The notes: generated by a model from the sequence alone, not told the origin. 64,000 bases of DNA from Tubulanus polymorphus (GCF_964204645.1 NC_134025.1:2423001-2487000), one strand, 5' to 3'; counted from the stretch's first letter, positions 40,001 through 52,944 are shown. Program-made: numbers and translations.

Positions 40001-43000
40001 AATTTTCAAAAGGTCCTTTTCAGAAGACAGTGTATTTATTCTATTATTCTTCATTGTGTGACTTGTGAGTGAAAGTTGTTTCACTTTGAGATTTAAAACA
40101 TTTAAACATGTAAAACCAAAACGGCACACACAACAACTGATCAAAATTTGGGAAAAACATGGATTTTGTTTTTGAATTTTCGACTTTTTTTCCTTATATA
40201 TGGCCGCGAAAACCTCCTTGAATTTTGAAAATTACTCCTTGAAAATTCCTTGAAAAGTCCTTGAATTCTGGATACCAGGAATTGTGGGAACCTTGTTAGT
40301 TTTGTATGGTTGTTTGTGATATTGTAGGTTATGTATGTGGTTGATGAAGCTATAAACATGCTTCACAGTTATAACTACGCGTCGTACGAAGGCAGAATCA
40401 GTTTAGAGAAATCATCGCTGTACTGTTTACAGATGATACAGATTGTATTAGAACAGCAGGATCAGTTCCTAGACGCGTTACGCGAGAGCGGAGCTTCCAT
40501 TTTAGCGACGACGTTAGATCGTTTACTGCTGGGAATCAATCCGAGAAGCGGAAAACCCGATCATCTCGTAGACGTGGCGCGGTAAGAATCCGATCCGAGG
40601 AAACTCGTCGATTTACCGGTACTTGAAATTAATCTGACTCGAAAACTATACATTTCAGGTATATAATACATAACAGCGTACATCCTGAGCACGCTTTATC
40701 AGCCGTTAAAATACTGATATTAGTTTGTCAATCGTCACAAGTACAACAAGAACTAGTTGGTTTAATAACTGCTAATCGCGTTAGTATTGTTCATTCTTCA
40801 CTGGCTGTTTATTACTGCAGCGATTCATATGATTTATTAATTCAGTGTTTCATTATCTTCTAAAGGATTTATCCGAAGAATTATTGCATGGATTCGTTGA
40901 ATGTCTCGAGGCCGATGATCCGGAAATATTGAATGAAGTAATCGATTATGACTCGCCCCAAGGTAAAGAATAGTTGATTTTTACGCCGTTTGAATCGAGT
41001 TTTGATTTTCTCGATGTGTGTTTATACGATTTACTAATTTACAGACTCATCCGGTCAAAGTTTGAGGAGTGAAATTCGTCAGGGAATCGCTAAGTTATTG
41101 CTGCAGAGTGTTGGCATGCCGTCTCCTAATATCGGTCATTATCTACTGGGATTCAACCTCAGGCAGGCGGTATCGAAAACTAACCTGCAAGATCCAGGTT
41201 TGTAGAAATCTCTTCGAACGACGAGAGAGAAGAGACCTTGTATCAGTTGTTTTCAAACTCGTGTATTTTTTCAGGTGTTCTCGGTTCTCCGCGCACTTGT
41301 TTACACTCGATATTGAGTATTCTAGACAACGGAGTCGGGACTAGTTCCGGTCCGAGGTGTTTATTAGATATGCCTCGAATGGCTGAATTATCGTATCACT
41401 TGATATACGTTTTATGCGCTAATAAAGAGACGGCCACGCCGACGATGAGATATCTACGCACTACCGAGGATTTCTTTTATAAACACGCCCAGCATTTACC
41501 ATTCACACGGGAATCGGGTACGGATCAAATGAAGTTGAAAAATCAGCTGACTCTTGTTATCCAGAATATGTGATCATTCTTTGTTAATCTTAGATTTTCA
41601 TGATTTTAATGGATGTTTGAATGTAATTTGTTGTAGTTGAACCGTGGCAAGAGAATCTGTTATTGAATCAACAATCGTGGCTGTTAAAATCGATAGCGAT
41701 CGAATTACGTTTGACGTCGTTAAACAGACAGCGTTCGCACACTCAGAGATTAATGGTTTTACTGTTAGATGATAATCTATCGTCATTAGTATTTTCTGGT
41801 CGGTACCGAACGCGGTTTTCATCTTTTCATTCGATTTCGAACGTGATCGAAATCTTTTAACGTCGTTTCCCTTTTTTAGATATCGGAGACGAAGATCATT
41901 CAACGCCTTCGATCAGTTCATCATTTTCACAACCTATTCTTAATCTTCAGTTTGGTGCAGGTAAATCCCGTACTTCTTAACATGCAGCCCTGAAACCACC
42001 CAACCCCCTTTTATTTTGAAAGTATCCTGATCATGGTTCCCACAGAACAGGGAAATTGGGAAAAACTTGGGATTGTGAGATAATTATTCCCGGTTTGGAA
42101 ATATTTGGGAATTTAAAAGATTGTTCTCAAATCAGGGAAATATTTGGGAAATTCATTACATTTCACATATTGCATTTGCCAAGGGCAACTTTTCTCGGCG
42201 ATTTCTCTTGAAAATTACCTTAATCAGCCAGTCACCGCTAAAATGTTGACTGTAGCATGACGATATGGGTTCATTTGCATTTGGGAAAATTGAAAAATCA
42301 CCCATCAAATACTTGGGAAAAAATTGGGAATTTTGAATTCATTTAACTGTGGGATCCATGCCTGATATAATTTCCAGTGTTCATATTAAATTTTCAATTA
42401 AAAATGCCTCGATGGAAGTTTTGAGCACTTTGGAATTCTACAAAATATGAAACTAATGAATTTCGTTTTGCGTATTACAGGTTCTGCACAAACGCGACGT
42501 AAAATCAAATGTCTGTTGAGTTCGATTGGTTTATCTAAATCATACCCATATCCGGACTTACCGTTATTAGAACTGTTCGATCCGATAATGATAGAACAAG
42601 TGATAGCGTCGTGTACTCAGCAGTACGACGACGGCGGAAACTACTGTAACGTGAAAACATTAGATTCTCTTCTGATCAGAGAACTCGATGATATCCAATT
42701 CTCGAATACAGTTCATCGAACATCAATTGTCGAGGTTTGTGAGTTCGTATCGTATTTTCAGGGTCCCCACGACTCCTTGATTCCTTAAAAACTCCTTCTA
42801 AACGGAAAGTTCTTTATTTTGAGCAAAATGCTCAAAACTGCTTCAGTTTTAAGAAATAGACATTTAGAAATGTTTGTAGTTGTACAGTTGTTAACTACCC
42901 CTAAATCAGTACAGTTGGTTTAGATGACTGAATTAGAAACCCAGTTTAGGTACAAGTGTAAAGGATAAAAATTTGCTTACAAAACCAGTGTATTAATGGT

Positions 43001-46000
43001 TTACTGAGATTTAATTAATGAATGAATGAATTTAATTAATTAATGGTTTACTGAAACAGTACTGATTTATGACGAGTCTACTGAATTTTCGATATGAAAG
43101 TGATGCAGATGCTTCCTCAAAATTTGAAATTTCTCCTTTAATAAAACTCCTTATATCCAGGAATGACCGATCAGTAGGGACCCTGTAATTAGTGACCGTC
43201 GCTAAATAATTTTTTTGAACGATTTTCAGGAGATACAGAATATCCTCGGGACGGTCGTGAAACGCAACGGCATGAAAAAAACTCTGCAAGCTCGCAAAAA
43301 TACGTTCGAAGCGTGGAGTCAGGTCGTAGAAATTATACTTACCGCCTGCCCTCAGGATTTACTCGAAGGCGAAGCTCGACAAAGCGTTTTATTCGAACTA
43401 TTACAAGACTTACTGATGGAGGTAAATATCTAAAATCAGAAAATCATCTTCGCAATTTCGCAGTAATGAATTTTTAACTCGTGTTTCATTTCAGATATCT
43501 GATGAGAACGCTTTACCAGAATTAACAGCTCCTACTGCGGGTGTTATATTGACTCTGATGGCAAATCTTCGTCAGTGTTTTCTTACATCACAGGACGTCA
43601 CCGGTGCGGGAACAAATACGGCTAATAAAAATCGACTGGTAGGACAGAAAAAGGGTTCGCGAACTCTGTTCTCATCCTCCCTGCAAGTCGTTCTTAAAGG
43701 CCTTATCGAATACATTCTTAAAACGAGTAAGATTTATTTTAACTTTTTTCGCTGTGGTATTAAACGATGAGAAATGAAATGACCACTGATATACTGCGTA
43801 TTTAAACAGGTGCGAGTCAACAGCGAGTACGAGCTAACTTATACGGTGCACTGCTATATTGTCTTCAAATCGCACAATCACCCGAAGAGGTTCCATCTTT
43901 GACTATGGGTAAAAATCTTCATTTCATTCGCGACGAATTATTAAAATGAATTTTTCGAGTATAAGACTCGCGTTGATTTTGGAATTTTTAGCGTCTTCTA
44001 CCGAGACCTCGGGCGTGGAAAAAATTCTGACCGTCGAACAAGACGAGAAAGAGTGCGAGAAATTAGCACGTGAAAACCTGGCTACTATTCGTACATACGG
44101 AACAAGCTTCATGGATGTACTGTGCAGAGATACATGCGATGGACATGAAGTTATCAGGGTTCGTTCATTATCGATACTCATAGAATGCTATTTAAAGAAG
44201 ATTGCTGCCGATATACGGTTGATGTTGTTATTCTATTTTGTACAGATATTAGCCATGTCAAGTTTAGATGCGATAATTCAAATGGATAAATCGCTGAATT
44301 GGTTAATGTTCCTTCAAAGTAAAGGTTACCTTCAACATTTGGTCGATAGTTTGTCTATGGACGACGAGTTATTGCAGCGAATGCTCAAACCGAATCCGGA
44401 ACCACTCAGAGCGCTTTACATGTATGAATCGAAGATGGTAAGTGTTGGTTTGATGAGAGACCAATGATCGATGACTTAAACCGCTTGGTCACTGGATGTC
44501 TGCACCTATTTCATATTTCTCTTAACAACTGTATCTAAAAACTAATTCGACTCAATTTACTTCGATTATTCATATGTTCCAGTGTCTGCTAACTAAGATT
44601 GCGATGACAGCAACTGGTGCTCAGTCTGTTTTACGTTGCGGTATAATAAAACAACTAGAACAGTGTACTTCATTAGATATGAGGCCGGATATTCTCAGGT
44701 TTGTGTCAAACACGCATGAAATGAATTCATTGTCAGTTGTATGGAATATTGATAAGTATATTTGTAAATATGCTGTGCTGTTGAATTTAGGGTGCCTTCC
44801 TCGAGTGGATCAACAACTGAGTTTGAAGGCTTCATGCCTTCGGTGTTGATAAGATATCACAAAATATTCCATCCAACTTTGAAGTTGTGTTTAGGTATCA
44901 TGACATCACTGGGTATTGAAAACCGAGATGCCGCTAATCAAGTAAGTGAAAGTCTTTCGATACTTGACTGTCTCGGATCATGTGCTTGGATCGTATTGTG
45001 AACTTATTGATTTATATTTGTAGGTGATGCAGTTTATTTGTGCACATTCCGATGTATTTTGCGCTGTATTGAGAAATCGTAGTAGTCGACCTAATTTACA
45101 GATGTTACAAGAACTTGCATTAGTTACCGCTGTAGTCAGTAGAGCTGTTGCATTCGGTAAGTTATTCCATGCATAAGTGGCCCTCTAAAATGTCAGCAAG
45201 TTTATACTGAAAACCCTAACCTTAATATACTGAAGGAAAAGTGGCAAATTTTTCATGAATTGCCTGTAATGAATTTCATTATTATTTTTTTGTTTCAGGG
45301 GATCATGAATATTTCTCGGAAGATGTCTCTTTGAAAATCCAAATCAGCCGAATACAGCATTTAGTTATATCGCTTATGCCGAAGTATTGTATGATGGGTA
45401 ATTTACTGCAGCAGGTTGAGACCGGTGGAGAACAGGACGGACCGATGAGAGTAGCTATATTAGAAATAGCCTGTAATCTCGTATCATTCTGTAGAGCAAT
45501 CGTTTCTCAATCAGGTATCTAATACTTCACTCAGTTTTAAAGGGTGGCCATTCACCGGGAAAAGTCGGGGATTGTTTTATGTATTTGACTGTGTTAACTG
45601 ATTGTAATCATAGCAGATCGAGTCAGGGAAAACAATGTTAATGTCAGGGAATACTCGGGGAAAAATCAAGGCGAATAAAAGTGGCCACCCTGTTGTATCA
45701 TCTAAAAGACACTTCTTAATTTCCTCATTAAAAATGTTTTAATTCTCTCCTCGTTGTAGCCACGTCTGCCCAGTTTAGTAAGATATTGTTCGCACCCTCA
45801 TTGAACGAGGCCTTCGCTAATGAACTATCAACATTCGAAGGTAAGATAAACACCGTACTGATGATGGCTATTAGTACATACGCACATGATTCTAGGAAAA
45901 TTGCCCCCCCCCCCCCCCCTCGAATAAAATCCTTTTTAATTGGGTTTTGCACCACCTAAATACTTTACTTCACGAATTTCATTTGTATATTATTGAATAT

Positions 46001-47561
46001 AGATGTAGATTTATAAGATATAGAATTACTGATGTTGTGTGCAGATCAAAAACTATAAGTCAGTCCTTGAGTTATAATAATTCACTTACCAAATTAAAGG
46101 AAACTTAATAAGTCCACTTATTAGTGCATTATTTAACGTTGGCTAATTTATTGCAATTAGTTTTAGTGTTACTTTAGCCAATCAAAAACTTAAAATCAGT
46201 AATGAGTTATTAACTGCACGAATTAGCTAGAGTTAGTTCGCTTTGTCTAATTAATTAGAAGTACATAAAAAGTTAACATATTGTATTTCAGAAATGGATG
46301 CGGCGATCAGTTCAGTTTATCATCCGCCTAATCTAGGAGTCGTCGTTCATTATTTAAAACAGAGCACGGATCAGTTTTTCATCGTTCTCGATCGATACAA
46401 ACAAACGTTACATAAATTAAACAGCATCGCTGATTTAACTAACGATGAACTGAAAGAGGTATATTATATTAATCGTATGAATCAATGTCTTTGCGAATCA
46501 TTTGAAATTAACCAACCCGCTTTTCAGCTCATCGGTATGAACTCTCTGTGAACCGTAAATAATGTTTCTTTCTTTAAATGTTGCTGCTCTTTGTTTTGTA
46601 GTTAACTGGTAACGTTGGATCGGAGAAAGTATTGACTCAACATCGTCAGCAATTGGCGCACAAACGACTACAGCAGATTCTCACTCACAAAGTCAAAGAA
46701 AGTCAACTGTGTGCATGTATCCTTTATTCATATAGACCTTGTTCCATTTCCACTATGGAATCAGCTCCTGAGAATTATTTATGAACTTAATGTCGCGTAA
46801 ATCTCTTGTAATTTCCTCACAATGAGTTGTGAAAACCTTAATCAGTTCCTTGAACAGATTTAGTGGAAAATTGTCTGTTTATTTTATGGCGTCATTTGGA
46901 TTATTATTTCATTCATTGTCGACCGTCCGATCAGGGTATGACCCTATTCGAAGGCCAGCTTCAAAATCAGTCGCGGATTAGGAAACTACAAGGTATGTCT
47001 GAATGCAGCTGCTGCTGTATTTCACTTTATGATTCTTATTATCATTGTTTATTTGTGTCTATTTCAAAGATACGACAGAAACGAGGCTCAGTATCCATAA
47101 AGAAAAACAAGGTATCGATGTGCCGGTGACGAAAGATGAATTGAATGCTCTAAAACAAGCGGCTGTATCGTGTATTAATGATTCCATCTTTAAGAAACTT
47201 CAGGAAATAGAACAGGTTTGTTTTCATGATTAGATTGTATTCATCAGATTGTTTTTATCATCAAGTGGAGTTGTAAAGGAGCTGTGTTAAATCAATAAAC
47301 CTGTACTTTGTGGTCCAAATGGTTTTATCGAAATAAAAAGCTTTCTCTCGTAGTGCACTAGTAGCCTACGCTCGTATTTTTAATACAGTCAGTTTAACAT
47401 ACTAAAGTCTTCATGTTCACTGATTTGTTATCAAGTAGATAATATAATATCAATTCTATATCCAATTTCAGGTTTACACGAAACACCACACGCGATTTGG
47501 TTTCACAGAGGCGTTGATTCGAAGATTGAAAAGATTACTCAAATTACACACTTCAACATGA
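34081..47561 (+). CDS. NUP205: Nuclear pore inner-ring protein NUP205
   Basis: I joined 39 exons, all with GT/AG borders and consistent phase, to 2007 residues; the human protein is of nearly the same size. The short first exon (34081-34096, ATG) is inferred from phase. Later exons include 35012-35163, 35367-35538, 36287-36505, 36966-37188, 39223-39483, 41275-41517, 43230-43421, 45299-45514 and 47472-47561 (TGA). Collinear family blocks are FPGLTRGLVAVLLYYDGKR, GLGNAKHRK, GDLLPPSLYIPY, LTSLNRQRSHTQRL, WSQVVEIILTACPQDL, VLCRDTCDGHE and ENCLFILWRHLDYYFIHC, in order along the chain. The protein is an all-helical solenoid scaffold that binds NUP93 and NUP35 in the inner ring. Introns carry many MITEs; the coding sequence is intact. 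Confidence 0.96.
34461..34707. mobile_element. Long palindromic MITE in NUP205 intron 1
   Basis: Arms of about 105 bp are inverted copies: 34461 onward (CCTAATCGATGGTGGTAAGC) pairs with sequence ending at 34707, and each arm includes ATGGGCTTATACCATAT. The spacer is short. It would fold into a long hairpin if transcribed in the pre-mRNA. No ORF is seen. Confidence 0.85.
35570..35855. mobile_element. piggyBac-like MITE with TTAA target sites (NUP205 intron 3)
   Basis: The element is bounded by TTAA at 35570-35573 and 35852-35855, with termini CCCTTTCAGTGC and GCACTGAAAGGG. Internal subterminal repeats (TACACCGCAGTGCGGTGTA-like) are inverted. TTAA duplication plus CCCTTT ends is the piggyBac signature; the transposase is absent. 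Confidence 0.85.
35997..36164. mobile_element. Short retroposed insert with hammerhead-like core (NUP205 intron 3)
   Basis: GTGATTATCAAT occurs directly on both sides (35985-35996 and 36165-36176), a 12-bp target duplication as left by LINE or Penelope-type integration. The insert holds a 26-bp inverted repeat (35995-36020 with 36107-36132). Between the arms is CTGAAGA, a hairpin closed by GACTAT/ATAGTC, then GAAAC (36040-36063), which matches the CUGANGA-stem II-GAAA core of hammerhead ribozymes. A proper stem III and UH cleavage site were not found, so activity is uncertain. Confidence 0.6.
39860..40295. mobile_element. hAT-like MITE, CTCCTTGAA-rich family, copy 2 (NUP205 intron)
   Basis: It is the same family as 19567-19983 and highly similar over its length. 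It starts CAGGGTCCCTACAA and ends GTGGGAACCTTG. The flanking TTAGT on both sides (39855-39859 and 40296-40300) is a 5-bp duplication. Confidence 0.85.
42032..42360. mobile_element. GGGAAA-rich MITE with CATGG ends (NUP205 intron)
   Basis: The termini CATGGTTCCCACAG and CTGTGGGATCCATG are inverted. CCTGAT flanks both sides (42026-42031 and 42361-42366). The interior is built of TTGGGAAA-like words. It resembles the CAGGG-ended group but has altered tips. Confidence 0.75.
42759..43185. mobile_element. Diverged CAGGGTCCC-ended MITE (NUP205 intron)
   Basis: The ends CAGGGTCCCCACGACTCCTTG and GTAGGGACCCTG are inverted and recall the CTCCTTGAA-rich family. The interior has diverged. The flanking bases are not a clean duplication, so this copy may be old. 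Confidence 0.65.
45540..45692. mobile_element. Short GGGTGGCCA-ended MITE (NUP205 intron)
   Basis: Inverted tips AGGGTGGCCA and TGGCCACCCT bound 150 bp. The sequence is closely related to the right part of 20018-20443 in RNF8. The target duplication is imperfect. Confidence 0.7.
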
Positions 47562-48281
47562 ATTCGTGCCACTCATTCATTCACTATTTGCATTTTCTGT
47601 GTATATTTGTAACCTCTTGATATCAGATCGATTCTTCGTAAAATACAAACTTTTTTGTCACGTATATTTTGTCATCTATAATTTGTTTATTCGGATATAT
47701 GGTTTCCGTGAAATGAATTTGAACTTGAACTTATGGACGTACGGTAGGCGAACAATACGTGTGACGTCACTCAGGCAGGTGCGTGAGGGTTTTCACAGAT
47801 CTCTCGAGCATCGAAAAATAGCAAACGGTCACCCTGATTAATGAATTACACCGATTAGCTAAAAAGCTTCTCATTAGCAAAATGACATCCGCTCGTTTGT
47901 GTGAATAATTCACAATAAAGATAATATCTGATATCAATGAATGCGGGCAAATAATCGAGAAATAAATCATATCGATGTGGTTTCATTTGGAATATCTAAA
48001 TTTTGAGATTCACTGGACCGGGAGGTGGGAGAGAACTGATCCTCGCTAACAAAATTATTAATGATGATAACAATTTTATTCTGACACGTATCAATATCTG
48101 TACACAATATTAGAGGTAATAAGTAACATATATATAATATCGGGGACAACTTCATTACCGAATTCAAATACGATTCACATATATACGACCCCGTAATCGA
48201 TTAGGACCTGGTGATTTACATGCTGTTATCAGCGCTCACAAACAGTTTGAATTTTGCTCCTAATTGAACTCTGAAAGCAGA
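47562..48281. other. Convergent spacer between NUP205 and the first K+ channel gene
   Basis: This contains the 3' UTRs of two converging genes. It is AT-rich, and no further gene is seen. Confidence 0.5.
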
Positions 48282-50498
48282 TCAAACTCGAGTCTGAGGT
48301 GTGTCGATGTCATTAATATTGATTCGAAAAATCATTCCTAGCTTTTTAGTTTTAGATCGTTCGATACTTTTAGCTCGCAATTCATGCGTCTCTGATTTCT
48401 TCGAGTTGTTTTTGGAATAGTTGTAATAAATACTGAAATTGTTTCCCAATATAGGTATGATCATTCCAGTAAGTAGCAGTCCAGATAAAGCGCAAAGACC
48501 ACCGACTATATATCCAAACGGAGTTAATGGATAATAATCCCCAAAACCAACGGTTGTCATTGTAACTATAGCCCACCAATAAGCGCTTATGATATTGGGA
48601 AAGGAATCTTTTTGAATTTCAACTTCAAAAGCAAGAAGCGCAAATATCATCGTCCCGAGAAAAAATAGAATAACCAAAGTGAATAGTTCTTTTAGGTTTT
48701 TCCTGACCAGGACGATAAGTACTCGTAACCCTCCAAACACTGCCGCTAAACGATTCAATTTCAATATTCTTAGCATCATAAACATTTGAACTACAATGAT
48801 GTATTTTGGATACATGTAATAGTCATTTATCAGCGTAGTCCATTGGAGTGCAAAGAAAATCCAAGATGGTACTATCGTGACGAAGTCTAACCAGTTATTA
48901 AATGATTTCATAAACTCACATTTATCCGGAATTGTGATAAAGCGCATTACGAATTCTAACGTCAATACAATATTCAAAGTCATATCCAGAATCAAAAGCC
49001 ATCGTGAAATTTGTGTTTCAGCGTAGAAATATTTCCATTTGGCGCTGTTGTTCATATTATATTCATCGGCGAGCACTGATACGTTCAAGGGTAACGGGAT
49101 TCGACCCCACACAGAAAATGATATGGAAATGTTTATTACAGACATTGTAGCCACCAGTGATACAATAATAGCCCACACCTGAAATATATAGAGTGATTAA
49201 CTAACAGTTTCAATAAGACAAGCCACGTTCACGCTATGTTATTTAAGAACGTTCTAGATTTAGTCCGTTCCATTTTAGCACGGAACAATTCAGACAGCCA
49301 AAATTACCGAATTACAGGTAGGCTACATTCTTAGATTTAGAACGGACCATTTCTCTGTGTGAATAGAAACTTTCCTGTTTATGACAGTGTTGCGTCCAGC
49401 TGGACCAGTCATAACAGCGGATTTATCAAAAACATGTGAGTCCCACACATCATCGATTTGGTTCGTTCTATTGGTCCGTTCTAAGGTATGGGCCAAATTA
49501 GAACGGACTTTCTAGCGATAGTGTGAACGGGGCTGTAGGAACCAAATATCGACGATGTACGTAGTTAGATCACCTTTGAGAATGTCGAATATCCAGGATA
49601 TTCCAGATGAAGCCAAACTCGAGCCATATTCCCACAAATCTCTGATCTTTTATAAGCTTTCCTCAAAATCGACTCATAATCCACGTAATACGTTCGATCT
49701 AGTTCATTCAATGTTTCTTGTTGTCCGGTTTTTTCTCCTACCCAATACAGACAACAAGGAGCCATGTAATCTCTGCTGATTTTCCAGAATTTCAATTCTT
49801 GCTCCAACAAATCGACGCAGATAGATTGAGGAACGTGCATCTGACCGTCGCGATAACAGCCGAGAATCGCGTTAAATAACGTCGGATCGCGATCGAAATA
49901 TAAACTCACACATCGACAATTATCAGGAATTTCTAACTTAGAGAATATTTTTCCAAGGCGTGAAGTTCGAATCTTTAAAAGTGTTTTACGTAACGTTGTG
50001 AATATACGACCTCCAATATTGAGTCTGACCTATAGTTTAGTGACAATCATTTAGAAAATTATCAAAATGGCATTAAACACAGGGAAATGTTATACAATAA
50101 TTTGTACAGTCAAAGTTCGTTATAACGCTGTCATCCCACTGTTCACTTACCGCCGACATCGGTCAGAAAACAAATTTGTTTTCCCACAATTTGCTCAATC
50201 TAACTCAAATTCAATGAAAATACCTTTCTTTATAAAGACAAAATCGTCATAATGCGATATTTTTCGTTGGTCCCATCTATGGCATTATAACGGACTTGGA
50301 CTGTACACACTACTTCATGGAAATCACACGTTTCGACTTGGTGAATATTTTTGTTAATTTCGATTGAAAAAATGATTCATAATCAATGGAAAATATTGTA
50401 ATCACCTTGATACTGTTAAGCTCTGTGGTATTGTATAGACTATTTCCTGACTCGGTGACTATTTGCATGCTTGTCGCCATTATTTGTTCATTTTCCAC
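48282..50498 (-). CDS. Voltage-gated K+ channel, Shab/Shal/Shaw-like, divergent (copy A)
   Basis: Exons 50406-50498, 49574-50029 and 48282-49178 join in phase 0 to 481 residues. Exon 2 is the T1 tetramerisation domain (VRLNIGGRIF) with H-X5-C-X20-CC, the zinc motif of Kv2/Kv3/Kv4 channels. Exon 3 holds six membrane segments. The pore filter is TMTTVGFGDYYP, standard for K+ selectivity. S4 reads MLRILKLNRLAAVFGGLR: the outer arginines common in Kv channels are missing, leaving about three basic residues in register. S6 has TGMIIPILGNNF in place of the PVP bend. It is probably a plasma-membrane K+ channel of excitable cells with altered gating. It is the tandem paralogue of the next gene. No named orthologue is recognised. 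Confidence 0.88.
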
Positions 50499-50920
50499 TG
50501 AACCCTCTCAACTAAAATGGGGAATATGCATCTAGGACATACTGTAACAGATGCCAACAGTAACGAAACGTATTTCACAAAATTATAATATTCATGTATT
50601 CAACTATCGAAAAATGAATAACCATGATGCATAAGTGATGATGGTACACAGAATTATTGTTTCAATCACTCAAAATCATTAGATATTTCATCAAAACGCG
50701 GATTGGACGTGTCCATCGAAGCGGGAGAATACTCGATTAGCTATTTTTAATCGTTTGTTTTAGCATTGGGATTCCAAATGGCATATGGAACAAGCATTTA
50801 AAATCATATGATAGATTAAAAATTGATTCATTCAATTCCAATTCGAAGTATTCGTCGCATAAACCGTATATCAGATACAACCATACATAGGTATACGAAA
50901 ATCATGGCTTTGCGTCTGGC
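50499..50920. other. Spacer between the two channel genes
   Basis: About 420 bp of AT-rich DNA hold the promoter of copy A and the 3' UTR of copy B. Parts resemble spacer sequence near 54200-54310. No gene is seen. Confidence 0.4.
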
Positions 50921-52577
50921 CTAAACTCGAGTTTGAGGTTCATTTAAAACGTCCGCATTAATGCGAGTTATCAATGCACGCCTTTTAGTTTTCCATCGTT
51001 CGATACTTTTAGCTCGCAATTCATGCGTCTCTGATTTCATCGAGTTGTTTTTGGAATAGTTGTAATAAATACTGAAATTGTTTCCCAATATAGGTATGAT
51101 CATTCCAGCAAGTAGCAGTCCAGATAAAGCGCAAAGACCACCGACTATATATCCAAACGGAGTTAATGGATAATAATCCCCGAAACCAACAGTTGTCATT
51201 GTAACTATAGCCCACCAATAAGCGCTTATGATATTGGGAAATGAATCTTTTTGAATTTCAACTTCAAAAGCAAGAAGCGCAAATATCATCGTCCCGAGAA
51301 AAAATAGTATAACCAAAGTGAATAGTTCTTTTAGGTTTTTCCTGACCAGGATGATAAGTACTCGTAACCCTCCGAACACTGACGCTAAACGATTCAATTT
51401 CAATACTCTTAACATTATAAACATCTGAACTACAATGATGTATCGCGCATGATCTTCCCGGAAGTCTAACAGTAACAAAGTGAAAAATACCCAGTACGGG
51501 ATTATTGTGACTAGGTCCAGCCAGTTACTAAAGCTTTTAATGAAATTACATTTATCCGGAATTGTAATGATACGCAATGCGAATTCTAACGTCAATACAA
51601 TATTCAAAATCATATCCAGAATCAAAAGCCATAAAGAAATTTCTGTATCAGCGTAGAAATATTTCCATTTGGCGCTGTTGTTGATTTTGTCTTCATCGGC
51701 GAACACTGTTTTGTTCGCGGGCAATGGGATTCGACCCCACACAGAAAATGATATTGAAATGTCGATTACAGACATCGTCGCCACTAGTGATACAATAATA
51801 GCCCACACCTGAAATATTATAAACACAATAATCAATCAATAATTTCGAAGATGTAGGAACCAAATATCGACGATGTACGTAGTTAGATCACCTTTGAGAA
51901 TGTCGAATATCCAGGATATTCCAGATGAAGCCAAACTCGAGCCATATTCCCACAAATCTCTGATCTTTTATAAGCTTTCCTCAAAATCGACTCATAATCC
52001 ACGTAATACGTTCGATCTAGTTCATTTAATGTTTCTTGTTGTCCGGTTTTTTCTCCTACCCAATACAGACAACAAGGAGCCATGTAATCTCTGCTGATTT
52101 CCCAGAATTTCAATTCTTGCTCCAACAAATCGACGCAGATAGATTGAGGAACGTGCATCTGACCGTCGCGATAACAGCCGAGAATCGCGTTAAATAACGT
52201 CGGATCGCGATCGAAATATAAACTCACACATCGACAATTATCAGGAATTTCTAACTTAGAGAATATTTTTCCAAGGCGTGAAGTTCGAATCTTTAAAAGT
52301 GTTTTACGTAACGTTGTGAATATACGACCTCCAATATTTAGTCTCACCTAGTTTAATAATTCAACAGATAATAAATATACATAGGTATAACAGATTATCG
52401 AAAACTAAATACATTAAACCCAAATCAATGCATATGAATCAATATTTGATAGTTGAATATGATACACAAACACTGTGCTCAGAGCTTGCAGTACAAGCTG
52501 AATAATTTTACCTTGACTCCAGGTGGAAATGCATTATTTTCACCATATGATACACGAACATACTCGCACGTCGACAT
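50921..52577 (-). CDS. Voltage-gated K+ channel, Shab/Shal/Shaw-like, divergent (copy B)
   Basis: Exons 52512-52577, 51892-52347 and 50921-51808 give 469 residues. The first exon (MSTCEYVRVSYGENNAFP then GVK) was found by matching the phase-0 donor to exon 2. It is unrelated to that of copy A. Exon 2 (T1) is almost identical to copy A even at silent sites, and so is the pore-S6 part of exon 3. The S1-S4 part differs more (for example FREDHARYIIV against DYYMYPKYIIV). The same unusual S4 and the IIPIL S6 are present, with the filter TTVGFGD. It may co-assemble with copy A through the shared T1 domain; that is inferred. Confidence 0.87.
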
Positions 52578-52944
52578 CGTTCGGCGTAAACAATTCATTA
52601 AACTCCCAGGCGCAACAGATGATATAAATATTAAACTTAATGTATTCGTAATTATGAAAATTAGAAATTAGAAATTATTCTTAAAACGTTACGTCATTTG
52701 ACATTATATGGATGTATTTAGATACTGCGCTTGTTGTCATTATCAACCAGACCCCGTTCTTTGAAACATGAATGAATTATGAGTTCCAGTTATTTGTTTA
52801 TTGTCTCATGTGCCTTTTAGAATTTCAAACACCGCATCAATACAAATTGCTACAAATCAAATATGCAACGTTCCCAGCGCTCTTTTTGGTGTTTGGTGAA
52901 TTCGACAATATCGTGCAGTTTTTAGAATATTTACATGGTGAAAT
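52578..52944. other. Spacer between channel copy B and acetyltransferase 1
   Basis: This AT-rich spacer contains the 3' UTR of acetyltransferase copy 1. Part of it (TTCCAGTTATTTGTTTATTG near 52785-52805) recurs near 54803 downstream of copy 2. No gene is recognised. Confidence 0.4.

Noticed and set aside
44101-45534. Stop codons and frame changes across the NUP205 region, first taken as signs of a pseudogene
   Set aside because: All breaks coincide with GT/AG introns, and the 39-exon join keeps one frame from ATG to TGA at nearly the family's normal length.
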